Source: Cyclobacteriaceae bacterium (GTDB lineage: Bacteria > Bacteroidota > Bacteroidia > Cytophagales > Cyclobacteriaceae). From it: 31,461 nt of DNA. Within the stretch, counting starts at the first letter, position 1; each line of letters starts with the position of its first letter. This document shows, in pieces, positions 24,358 to 31,363 of the stretch. The DNA lies in NCBI GenBank assembly GCA_028289505.1, contig JANQPK010000118.1:1-31461 (forward strand), in the 5' to 3' direction. The notes under the pieces are model-generated. The model saw only the letters and a list, made by a program, of their open reading frames with translations. It searched no databases and was not told where the DNA came from. The translations under genes were made by a program, and so were the position numbers.

Positions 24358-25107
24358 ATGACCGAAACATTTGACCTGTTAAGCGTATCGACACGAGCGC
24401 CAGAGGATCTAAGTAAAACAGACATCAAGCAAAAAACCGTAGAATTAATTGAAGAAATAGACGAGCTCCAAAACAAGCTTTACGCGGAAAGCAAGTGGAG
24501 TATGTTGATCATCCTACAAGGTATGGATGCCAGTGGAAAAGATGGAGCGGTAAAAGATGTTTTCAGCGCAGTTAACCCTCTGGGCATCAGGGTTAAGTCA
24601 TTTAAAGCCCCTACTCAGAAGGAACTGGCACATGACTTTCTATGGCGTATTCACCAACATACTCCTGCCAAGGGCAAAATTCAAATTTTCAATCGTTCAC
24701 ATTACGAAGATGTGCTGATCACCAGAGTGAGAGGTATGATTGATGACGAAACTGCTCATAAACGTTTTGGTCTGATTAATGCCTTCGAACAACTGTTGCA
24801 GGAACGGGGTACTCAAATCTTAAAGTTTTATCTGCATATTTCGGAAGCGGAGCAACTTGAACGGTTCCAGGACCGCCTCAATAATCCCAGGAAACACTGG
24901 AAATACAACCCATCAGATCTGCGGGCAGCCTCAAACTGGCCACATTACCGAAAATACTATCAAGAAGTTTTTGAAAACTGCGGTCCAGATATTCCTTGGA
25001 TCATAGTGCCCTCCGACCAAAACTGGTACAAACGCTATGTAATTGCCAGCAAGATCGTAGAGACCTTAAAAGGGCTGGAATCGGAATACCCTGAGTTGGA
25101 ACGCTAA
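24358..25107 (+). CDS. PPK2-family polyphosphate:nucleotide phosphotransferase
   Basis: A 249-residue enzyme that uses inorganic polyphosphate to phosphorylate nucleotides. The Walker A loop GMDASGKDG is at 55-63, followed by SFKAPTQKELAHDFLWR, the family motif IFNRSHYEDVLITRVRG and the lid region LNNPRKHWKYNPSDLR. The DASGKDG loop and FNRSHYE resemble the class III PPK2 of Cytophaga hutchinsonii, which accepts AMP and ADP, but this protein is clearly shorter at both ends; class assignment is an inference. The ATG at 24358 follows the previous stop by one base. It converges on the 25127-25492 gene. Confidence 0.92.
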   Translation: MTETFDLLSVSTRAPEDLSKTDIKQKTVELIEEIDELQNKLYAESKWSMLIILQGMDASGKDGAVKDVFSAVNPLGIRVKSFKAPTQKELAHDFLWRIHQHTPAKGKIQIFNRSHYEDVLITRVRGMIDDETAHKRFGLINAFEQLLQERGTQILKFYLHISEAEQLERFQDRLNNPRKHWKYNPSDLRAASNWPHYRKYYQEVFENCGPDIPWIIVPSDQNWYKRYVIASKIVETLKGLESEYPELER

Positions 25108-25126
25108 CCAGCAGCGCTCACATCAA

Positions 25127-25492
25127 TTACTGCTGTTGTTCCCGCTCCTTTTCCTGTTCTTGTTTTATTTGCTTGGCCTCAATTAAATACCCAACCAGTA
25201 ACCCAAGTCCTCCGAATAGGAAGCTCATGGAGAAATAGGCAACTTCCTCGTCTAATATTCCTGCAACATCAAGAATATTTCCAATAACCAATCCAATTCC
25301 CACCCCAATGGCAACCAGAGCAAACTTTAAACCTCCCCCTTTTCTGGCTTGACGACCTGCATGTGGATCCATGCCATGCTCAATCATCTTAAGCCGTTCT
25401 TCTTTTTCGTACCTACGAAGATATACTACCATTACAAATGCTCCCAGGCTTACTAGTATGGGAACCATAATACCTAAAATAGGGATCGCCAT
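25127..25492 (-). CDS. Small inner-membrane protein, DUF6249-like
   Basis: A 121-residue protein with three hydrophobic helices: IPILGIMVPILVSLGAFVMV near the N-terminus, FALVAIGVGIGLVIGNIL in the middle and FSMSFLFGGLGLLVGYLI near the C-terminus. A short charged segment RRYEKEERLKMIEHGMDP follows helix 1, and the tail is rich in Gln, Glu and Lys. From memory this fits the DUF6249 family often found beside ECF sigma genes in Bacteroidota. It is divergent from the second ECF sigma gene, suggesting that it belongs to the same regulatory unit; biochemical role unknown. Confidence 0.82.
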   Translation of the reverse strand: MAIPILGIMVPILVSLGAFVMVVYLRRYEKEERLKMIEHGMDPHAGRQARKGGGLKFALVAIGVGIGLVIGNILDVAGILDEEVAYFSMSFLFGGLGLLVGYLIEAKQIKQEQEKEREQQQ

Positions 25493-25551
25493 AATTTTGA
25501 TTTTAAATGTTTAAATTCAATTTCGAAAGTATGACGCCAATATCGGGCCTC

Positions 25552-25638
25552 AGGTTACAGGCCTACGTTTGCAGGTTTTGGTTTATGGATCCAGAGTGCA
25601 GGTTGGCTTTAGGCCTGCAATTCTGATTGCTGTAACCT
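25552..25638. repeat. Nested inverted repeats in the divergent promoter region
   Basis: The 175-base region 25493-25667 holds a perfect 9-base inverted repeat AGGTTACAG (25552-25560) and CTGTAACCT (25630-25638). Inside it lie a hairpin TGCAGG (25597-25602) / CCTGCA (25614-25619) and three copies of CAGGTT (25551, 25572, 25599). A TACGTTTG at 25564-25571 matches TAnnTTTG on the plus strand and overlaps the first arm region, so the repeats could control the sigma operon promoter. The repeats are seen; regulation is inferred. Confidence 0.55.
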
Positions 25639-25667
25639 AAAATCAACTAAGTGCGTCAAAAGCATCA

Positions 25668-26237
25668 GTGCACACCACCATTGACGATAACCAGTTGGTA
25701 AGTCAGATTAAGGCTGGCAAGGTTGAAGCGTTCAAAAAATTGGTTGACCGCTACCAGGACTACGTCTTTACTGTTTGCTATCGAATTTTGGGAAATAGAG
25801 AGGACGCCGAAGAAGTGGCACAGGACTCCTTTGTTAAAGTATACAAAGGTCTATCAAACTTTCAGGGTCAGGCTAAGTTCACCACCTGGATGTATCGAAT
25901 CGCCATGAATACTGCAATTTCATACCGGCGCAAAAAGAAAATTACACTGGAATCTTTGGAGGATTTCAAAAAGTTCGACCAGGGAGAAATACGCGATATG
26001 GCTGAGTATCAGAAGTTAGAACAGAAGAAATACTTACAGATCGCCTTAAACACCCTACTACCAGATGATGTTTCTGTTTTGACCTTGTTTTACCTTAAAG
26101 AACTTTCTCTGGAGGAAATGTCAGATATAACCGGAACTAACGTTAGTACCTTGAAAGTGAAACTATTCAGGGCCAGAAAACGCTTGGCAAATGCCTTAAA
26201 AAGAATACTAAAGCAGGAAGTTAGTTCATTAATATGA
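25668..26237 (+). CDS. ECF-type RNA polymerase sigma factor (second)
   Basis: A 189-residue ECF sigma factor. Region 2 is YRILGNREDAEEVAQDSFVK with FTTWMYRIAMNTAISYRRK; region 4 is LSLEEMSDITGTNVSTLKVK followed by LFRARKRLANALKR. It begins at a GTG at 25668; no in-frame ATG exists before region 2 is already under way, so GTG is preferred. The stop overlaps the start of the next gene as ATGA, the usual coupling of sigma and anti-sigma. The divergent upstream region carries nested inverted repeats. Target promoters are unknown. Confidence 0.93.
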   Translation: MHTTIDDNQLVSQIKAGKVEAFKKLVDRYQDYVFTVCYRILGNREDAEEVAQDSFVKVYKGLSNFQGQAKFTTWMYRIAMNTAISYRRKKKITLESLEDFKKFDQGEIRDMAEYQKLEQKKYLQIALNTLLPDDVSVLTLFYLKELSLEEMSDITGTNVSTLKVKLFRARKRLANALKRILKQEVSSLI

Positions 26238-26764
26238 AGCGCTATAACGAGGAGTTTGTTTATAAATATCTAGATCAGTCGCTATCGACCAAGGAGCTTA
26301 AGGAATTCAAAGAAGCATTGGAAAACAGTCCTGAATTGCGAGAAATGGTAACTGATGCCCGCAATGCACATCAGGCTTTTTCGGAAAACTCCATGGAACA
26401 GGCACCGGAAAAATTCTCCGATCAGGTTATGAACCGGGTCAAAACTTCATCAAGTATGAATTATTATCGTCCATCCGGCCTATTTAGTAATTCTGGATTT
26501 TTGCTAGTAAGTGGAGTGCTGACTGCATTGGTAGCGCTTCTGTCAGTTATCAACGGAGGCTATATCGACGTCCAAAGTATTTCAACCTCTGCGATAGAAA
26601 TGGAAATGGTAACTGATAATGCTCTTTGGCATACCTTGACTAGAGAAAACGTCATAGCAAATGCCATGTTGGTACTCTATGGAATACTGGGACTTGTCGT
26701 GCTGGACCGATTTGTATTTCATCCTTTTTTTCTTGGCAGGGTTAAACAAGTGGGACTTCGCTAG
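26234..26764 (+). CDS. Putative membrane anti-sigma factor
   Basis: A 176-residue protein whose first ~70 residues are cytoplasmic and helical (MKRYNEEFVYKYLDQSLSTK, KEALENSPELREMVTDARNA), followed by two predicted membrane helices, about 88-109 (GFLLVSGVLTALVALLSVIN) and about 139-162 (AMLVLYGILGLVVLDRFVF). Position directly after the sigma gene with a 4-base ATGA overlap and this topology make a membrane-bound anti-sigma factor likely. No His/Cys zinc set is visible. Its 3' end overlaps the acylphosphatase gene by 4 bases on the other strand. Confidence 0.82.
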   Translation: MKRYNEEFVYKYLDQSLSTKELKEFKEALENSPELREMVTDARNAHQAFSENSMEQAPEKFSDQVMNRVKTSSSMNYYRPSGLFSNSGFLLVSGVLTALVALLSVINGGYIDVQSISTSAIEMEMVTDNALWHTLTRENVIANAMLVLYGILGLVVLDRFVFHPFFLGRVKQVGLR

Positions 26765-27030
26765 CGGATGATGCTAAATGAATCGAAGTTGATTAATTGA
26801 CTTTCCTCGCAATCCACCTTGTTGACGCTGGCGTACTCAGGACCGGATCTACACCAGTCTAGCAGTCTGTCTAGAGCTTCTTGATCCGCTTCTGCAACAA
26901 TTGAAACCGAACCATCCAGTTCGTTTTTTACCCAGCCTACAATACCAAGCTGTGTGGCTACCCTCAAGGTACTAGCCCGATAAAATACACCCTGAACCTT
27001 TCCGTAAACCTTGATGCTATAATGCTTCAC
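26761..27030 (-). CDS. acyP: Acylphosphatase
   Basis: An 89-residue acylphosphatase, which hydrolyses carboxyl-phosphate bonds. The signature YGKVQGVFYR carries the catalytic Arg18 and GWVKNELDGSV the catalytic Asn36; the C-terminal beta strand motif is present in reduced form. Length is normal. The gene starts 6 nt after the upstream secreted-protein gene ends, on the same strand, and converges with the anti-sigma gene (4-base overlap). Confidence 0.93.
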   Translation of the reverse strand: MKHYSIKVYGKVQGVFYRASTLRVATQLGIVGWVKNELDGSVSIVAEADQEALDRLLDWCRSGPEYASVNKVDCEESQLINFDSFSIIR

Positions 27031-27036
27031 GCCAAT

Positions 27037-27438
27037 CTAATGCACAATTCCACACTCCTTACAAAACTTCCTCTTCCCAACTGGTCGCTTCTTTGGCTTG
27101 CGTTTGTGTCCGAAATAAGATGGATCCGAGTACTGAGGTTTTAGTTTCTGCCGCTCTATCTTATTGTATTTTCGGGCATTTTGCTTCATCCGCTGCTGAT
27201 ACTCCTGTACGGCTTTAGCCTCCAAACTATTTGATGACTTGCTAAATTTTCGTTCACCGCGAAACAAATTCTCACTGGAACCGGGATCTCTAGAAGATGG
27301 GTCTTGGTTTTGGATCTGAGTCTCCTGTTTCTTTTTATTCTTTTTCTTTTTGGATTGGGAATGTGCTAAAGAAACAGACAACCATAAAACCAAAGCAAGC
27401 AATGCATATCTCATACCAATCAAACTTCTACCTGCCAT
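27037..27438 (-). CDS. Basic secreted protein with a CxxC tail, unknown function
   Basis: A 133-residue protein with a signal peptide; either the ATG at 27438 (MAGRSLIGMRYALLALVLWL) or the internal ATG at 27414 (MRYALLALVLWLSVSLAHSQ) could start it. The mature part opens with a Lys-rich run (SKKKKNKKKQ), stays strongly basic and low in hydrophobic residues, and ends KRKFCKECGIVH, a lone CxxC. I recognise no family. It might bind nucleic acid or polyanions at the envelope, or a metal through the CxxC, but neither is shown. It lies 6 nt upstream of acyP. Confidence 0.7.
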   Translation of the reverse strand: MAGRSLIGMRYALLALVLWLSVSLAHSQSKKKKNKKKQETQIQNQDPSSRDPGSSENLFRGERKFSKSSNSLEAKAVQEYQQRMKQNARKYNKIERQKLKPQYSDPSYFGHKRKPKKRPVGKRKFCKECGIVH

Positions 27439-27462
27439 ATTAACACATAATCACTACTAAAA

Positions 27463-27481
27463 TTGCCCGGATTTAGGGCAA
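27463..27481. promoter_or_regulatory. Palindrome between divergent genes, operator-like
   Basis: TTGCCC (27463-27468) and GGGCAA (27476-27481) are perfect 6-base arms with a 7-base spacer, flanked by A/T runs on both sides. It sits just downstream of the candidate -7 element on the minus strand, where a repressor site would be expected. Seen directly; function inferred. Confidence 0.4.
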
Positions 27482-27508
27482 AATTAATACATGCAATGTT
27501 TAAGCAAA
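27479..27508 (-). promoter_or_regulatory. Candidate promoter for the basic secreted protein and acyP
   Basis: On the minus strand TTTG (27508-27505) is followed after 18 bases by TAATTTTG (27486-27479), an exact TAnnTTTG, close to the usual spacing of 19-21. The predicted leader to the ATG at 27438 is about 35-40 bases. This is the best two-part promoter match in the window. Confidence 0.5.
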
Positions 27509-27565
27509 AATCGCGGATATTTAATCGCCACAGGCTGTATATTGCAAGTTTGGCATATTATACCT

Positions 27566-29542
27566 ATGTATCGAGCATCAGATAATAGACTACTCGTAGA
27601 TAGCTTGAACCGCATTGAAAGAAAATACGGAAAGCTAAACCACAAACATGGCAGGGATTTTATCATCCGATTGAGTGCTAATTTTAGTCTAATCAGGGAG
27701 CTATTCATGTCTTTGTATGGTAAAGTTCATAAATCTGAGAAACATTTCGATGAGTTGATTAAGGTGCTGTACGAAGGTTACCATTTACGACCTAAGGAGC
27801 TCAAAAGCTCTGATCGCAACAGAGAAAAAGACCCCAACTGGTTACTTAGTCAAAAATGGGTGGGGATGTCGTTGTATCCGGAGCATTTTTCCGGAAATCT
27901 AAAAGGACTTGAAAATAAACTAGACTATTTACAGGATTTGGGGATTAACTTAGTTCATTTAATGCCCATTCTGAAGACTCCTGAGCTTAATAATGATGGG
28001 GGCTATGCAGTGAGTGACTATCGGAAGATCAACCCTGCTCTGGGAGATATGTCCGATCTCAGAAGGTTAATCCGAAACCTCAGAAAACGGGGTATGTTGA
28101 TTGCCTTCGATCTGGTGCTTAATCACACTTCGGACCAACACAAATGGGCTAAGAAAGCATTGAAGGGTGATAAAAAGTATCAAAACTACTATTACATTTT
28201 TCACGACCGGACAATTCCAGATCAATATGAGGCACATATGCCCGAAATATTTCCGGAAACCGCGCCCGGTAATTTTAGCTATTTGCCGGAACGCCGTAAA
28301 TGGGTAATGACGGTATTCCATCATTATCAATGGGATTTAAACTACCGTAACCCGGAAGTATTCGTCAAAATTCTAGAAACCTTATTGTTCCTGGCAAATC
28401 AAGGAATAGACATTCTCAGGCTAGATGCAGTACCCTATCTTTGGAAAGAAATCGGGTCTTCCTGTCAAAATCATGAAAAGGCACATACACTAGTCAAACT
28501 AATAAGGAGGTGTACCGAAGTGGTATCACCAGGAGTCAAATTTATCGCAGAAGCCATTGTGGCTCCCAATGAAGTTGTTAAGTACCTAGGTCAAGATGAT
28601 GAACCGGAGTGCGATATTGCTTATCACGCCACTTTAATGGCACTGATTTGGAATTCTCTAGCTACCACCAAGGTTCGGCTACTGTATAGATCATTAAGCA
28701 AATTACCATCAAAACCTTTTGGCACCACTTGGATAACCTACGGAAGATGCCACGATGACATAGGGCTGGGATTTGATGATGAAGATATTTACCAAACTGG
28801 GTATGATGCCAAAATGCATCGGGAATTTCTGTTAAACTATTTTACTGGCAAATTCCCCAGAAGTCAGGCAAAGGGAGCACTTTTTATGCACAATCCCATA
28901 ACCGGTGATGCGCGCATCTCTGGCAGTTTGGCGTCATTAGCTGGCTTGGAAAAATCCATGGAGGATAAGAACATTGCGCAAACTGAACTGGCCATCAAAA
29001 GAATTATCCTCATCCATGCACTGATTTTGTCCTACGGTGGTTTGCCCATGATATACAGCGGTGATGAAATTGGCCTATTGAACGACTATCAGTATCTGGA
29101 TAGTCCTGAAAAGGAGAAAGATAGCCGGTGGATGCATCGTGCAGCTATGGACTGGAAAGCTGCTAAAAAAAGATCAGAATCTGGATCCATTACCTCCAGG
29201 ATCTTCACTGCAATCCAGCACCTGATTGAATTGAGAAAGACTACCGAACTATGGGCAGATTTTAATAACACCAATTTGGAATACTGTGATAACCCCCATA
29301 TCCTGGTCTTCTCTCGATCAAGTGCGGTAGAATCAGCTGATGGAAGTGTATCTCGAATTCTGGTAATGATGAATTTCGACAAGCAACCGCAACTAACAGG
29401 GCAGGAGATATTATTGCGAAAGGGATTTATCCTGAACGAAGGGGTATATGACTTATACAGTGAAGGTCCTTTGAATTATCATAACGGCAATATAGAAATG
29501 CAGCCCTATCAGTTCTATTTAATTACTGAAAACCCGATTTGA
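27566..29542 (+). CDS. Amylosucrase-like GH13 (subfamily 4) enzyme
   Basis: A 658-residue GH13 enzyme that matches amylosucrase, which makes alpha-1,4-glucan from sucrose and releases fructose. The amylosucrase N-terminal helical domain is present (IIRLSANFSLIRELFMSLYG), then HLMPILKTPELNNDGGYAVS, VLNHTSDQHKWA, the nucleophile Asp287 in DILRLDAV, acid/base Glu329 in FIAEAIVAP, and His396/Asp397 in CHDDIG. The matching residues in the Neisseria polysaccharea enzyme are Asp286, Glu328, His392 and Asp393, so numbering agrees almost exactly when the ATG at 27566 is used. An upstream ATG at 27491 is in frame but adds 25 residues unlike the family. The C-terminal beta domain ends MQPYQFYLITE. No signal peptide, so cytoplasmic. 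Sucrose hydrolysis as the main activity remains possible. Confidence 0.9.
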   Translation: MYRASDNRLLVDSLNRIERKYGKLNHKHGRDFIIRLSANFSLIRELFMSLYGKVHKSEKHFDELIKVLYEGYHLRPKELKSSDRNREKDPNWLLSQKWVGMSLYPEHFSGNLKGLENKLDYLQDLGINLVHLMPILKTPELNNDGGYAVSDYRKINPALGDMSDLRRLIRNLRKRGMLIAFDLVLNHTSDQHKWAKKALKGDKKYQNYYYIFHDRTIPDQYEAHMPEIFPETAPGNFSYLPERRKWVMTVFHHYQWDLNYRNPEVFVKILETLLFLANQGIDILRLDAVPYLWKEIGSSCQNHEKAHTLVKLIRRCTEVVSPGVKFIAEAIVAPNEVVKYLGQDDEPECDIAYHATLMALIWNSLATTKVRLLYRSLSKLPSKPFGTTWITYGRCHDDIGLGFDDEDIYQTGYDAKMHREFLLNYFTGKFPRSQAKGALFMHNPITGDARISGSLASLAGLEKSMEDKNIAQTELAIKRIILIHALILSYGGLPMIYSGDEIGLLNDYQYLDSPEKEKDSRWMHRAAMDWKAAKKRSESGSITSRIFTAIQHLIELRKTTELWADFNNTNLEYCDNPHILVFSRSSAVESADGSVSRILVMMNFDKQPQLTGQEILLRKGFILNEGVYDLYSEGPLNYHNGNIEMQPYQFYLITENPI

Positions 29543-29580
29543 TGGAACCTTACCGGGTCTTTTATCGTCAAGTTCTATGC

Positions 29581-29657
29581 ACTGTCATTGCAAAAGGGCA
29601 AAATCTGACAGTCCAAATAATATTAGGATTTTAAGACTTATTAGGATTTTAAGACAG
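29581..29657. repeat. Inverted repeat and two-copy 18-base tandem repeat
   Basis: In the 152-base gap 29543-29694, ACTGTCA (29581-29587) and TGACAGT (29606-29612) form a perfect 7-base inverted repeat. It is followed by a tandem repeat with period 18, ATTAGGATTTTAAGAC at 29622 and again at 29640. These lie 40-110 bases upstream of the ATG at 29695 and may be protein-binding sites. No TAnnTTTG match is present. A weak ACCCG/CGGGT stem followed by CTTTT overlaps the amylosucrase stop (29532-29562) and could be a poor terminator. Confidence 0.5.
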
Positions 29658-29694
29658 AAAAGTTTACCATTACACCAGTAGCCACAGTGGGAAT

Positions 29695-30489
29695 ATGCAG
29701 CCGTTGGAGTATAAAAATATTGGAGGAGAAGAGCATTTAACTTTCGACAGCATTCGGAGGTTGGCTATGCATGAACTGTCAGAACTAAGCGAACGCGAGG
29801 CTCTTAAGCACATTGAGACTTGTAGTCGTTGTCGAGAAATCTACCTCAGTCTGGCCAAACCAGATGAAATCAGACAGTCTTACTCGAAACGCCCGGTGGT
29901 CAGACCCATGATAGTGGGATTATTATTGGTGTTCGCAGTGGTGGTAGCCGCTACTTCTTTTCTTTATTTTGGTTCAGAATCCAAACCTGTTGATAATGTA
30001 ATGGTAGATGCTCCAATTTCCCTGGGATCAGAGATCGATGAATTTTCTGAAGGTGAGGTGAGCATGGAAAAGGAAGTTGCCCCCATTCTTGAAGCCATCG
30101 ATACCCTCTCACAAATAAATGAGGAGCCGGAGGAAAACCCACCACTTCCTACCAACAAACAGTTCGATCAATACATTGAGAAGGAACAAGTACAACCAAG
30201 AATAAAGCTTAGAGGTATCTATGGGAAAATAACCGCTGACGGACAACCGTTGTCCGGGGTTACGGTTAGGGTACCTGGTTCAAACTCCGGTCGTATTAGT
30301 GACGATGGTGGTAAATACTACATTCAGGTGCCAAGAAATACCAAAACACTGCTTTTTATATACCAGGGGAAGCAGTTGGTAAAAAACCTGGACCCTGACT
30401 CCAGACGACTTGACATCTATCTAAAATCGGAAAGCCTGTCCTTCCCGGAATCCCAAGAACCGGAAAACCAGGTTAATGCGGAGAGTTAA
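29695..30489 (+). CDS. Anti-sigma-like zinc-finger membrane protein with carboxypeptidase-regulatory-like domain
   Basis: A 264-residue fusion. Residues 39-46 form a zf-HC2-type set, His39-x3-Cys43-x2-Cys46 (HIETCSRCREIY), the zinc site of many anti-sigma factors. One membrane helix follows at about 71-92 (MIVGLLLVFAVVVAATSFLY), then an acidic, Pro/Glu-rich linker, and a C-terminal beta domain from about 172 (IYGKITADGQPLSGVTVRVP; GRISDDGGKYYIQVP) like the carboxypeptidase D regulatory domains on TonB-dependent receptors. The topology places the zinc finger in the cytoplasm and the beta domain in the periplasm. No sigma gene is adjacent, so its partner is unknown. Its 3' end overlaps aguB by 14 bases. 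Confidence 0.82.
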   Translation: MQPLEYKNIGGEEHLTFDSIRRLAMHELSELSEREALKHIETCSRCREIYLSLAKPDEIRQSYSKRPVVRPMIVGLLLVFAVVVAATSFLYFGSESKPVDNVMVDAPISLGSEIDEFSEGEVSMEKEVAPILEAIDTLSQINEEPEENPPLPTNKQFDQYIEKEQVQPRIKLRGIYGKITADGQPLSGVTVRVPGSNSGRISDDGGKYYIQVPRNTKTLLFIYQGKQLVKNLDPDSRRLDIYLKSESLSFPESQEPENQVNAES

Positions 30490-31363
30490 GTTTGAAAAAA
30501 TGGCTGGCATAGGAATTATTCAAACCGATGCAAATACTGATGCAGCGGTAAACCTGCAGCGAACCGAACAAGCTGTACATCAGGCTGTCCATAATGGAGC
30601 ACAGATTATTTGCTTTCAAGAGCTGTTCCAATATCGGTATTTTTGCCAGACAGAAGACGTTGAAAAATTTAATTTGGCAGAACCTGTCCCTGGTCCAACT
30701 ACCGATCGCCTACAAAAGTTAGCCTCTGAACTTCATGTGGTGCTGGTTGTATCTCTATTTGAAGAGAGGGCTCCCGGAATCTTTCATAATACAGTAGCGG
30801 TGATAGATGCTGATGGCCGCTATATAGGAAAGTACCGAAAAATGCACATCCCTGATGATCCCGGCTATTACGAGAAATTCTACTTCACCCCAGGTGACTT
30901 GGGCTATCGTGTCTTCGAAACTAAATTTGGGAAAATTGGCACCTTGATATGTTGGGATCAATGGTTTCCTGAAGCTGCGCGATTAACTTGTATGATGGGC
31001 GCTGAAATCCTTTTTTACCCCACTGCCATTGGCTGGGGGTCCAATCAGGATCAAGCCACCAATAGGGAGCAATATCAGGCCTGGAAAACTATTCAAAAAG
31101 CACATGCCGTGGCCAATGGTGTGCATGTGGTAGCCGTTAACCGGGTGGGTGTTGAAGGAGATGTAAAATTCTGGGGAGGATCTCTGGTAGTGAACCCCTT
31201 TGGCTCCATCCTATTCGAGGCAGGTGATCAGCCCACCACAGAGGTTATAAATATTGACCTTAATCAAACCAGCTACTATCGCAGGCACTGGCCTTTTTTT
31301 AGAGATCGCAGAATAGATAGCTACCAGCCAATAACCCAGCGATTCTCCGATGAGAACCACTAA
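30476..31363 (+). CDS. aguB: N-carbamoylputrescine amidase
   Basis: A 295-residue carbon-nitrogen hydrolase of the nitrilase superfamily that converts N-carbamoylputrescine to putrescine, CO2 and ammonia. The Glu-Lys-Cys triad is visible: Glu49 in IICFQELF, Lys122 in YRKMHIPD and Cys159 in LICWDQWFPE. The segment PDDPGYYEKFYFTPGD and the C-terminal HWPFFRDRRIDSY are typical of the agmatine-pathway enzymes. The start may be the ATG at 30476 (14-base overlap with the upstream gene) or the ATG at 30500 (MAGIGIIQTD). The next gene is agmatine deiminase, also overlapping by 14 bases, which supports the assignment. Confidence 0.93.
   Translation: MRRVKFEKMAGIGIIQTDANTDAAVNLQRTEQAVHQAVHNGAQIICFQELFQYRYFCQTEDVEKFNLAEPVPGPTTDRLQKLASELHVVLVVSLFEERAPGIFHNTVAVIDADGRYIGKYRKMHIPDDPGYYEKFYFTPGDLGYRVFETKFGKIGTLICWDQWFPEAARLTCMMGAEILFYPTAIGWGSNQDQATNREQYQAWKTIQKAHAVANGVHVVAVNRVGVEGDVKFWGGSLVVNPFGSILFEAGDQPTTEVINIDLNQTSYYRRHWPFFRDRRIDSYQPITQRFSDENH

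Noticed and set aside
25108..25135. CAGCAG/CTGCTG inverted repeat between the convergent PPK2 and DUF6249-like genes as a two-way terminator
   Set aside because: Arms are only 6 bases, the loop is long and no clear T-run follows on either strand.
27491..27565. 25-residue N-terminal extension of the amylosucrase-like protein
   Set aside because: Catalytic residue numbering matches the known enzyme with the later ATG, and the extension overlaps the minus-strand promoter candidate.
29622..29657. Two-copy direct repeat as a CRISPR remnant
   Set aside because: Copies are contiguous with no spacer, only two units are present, and there are no cas genes.
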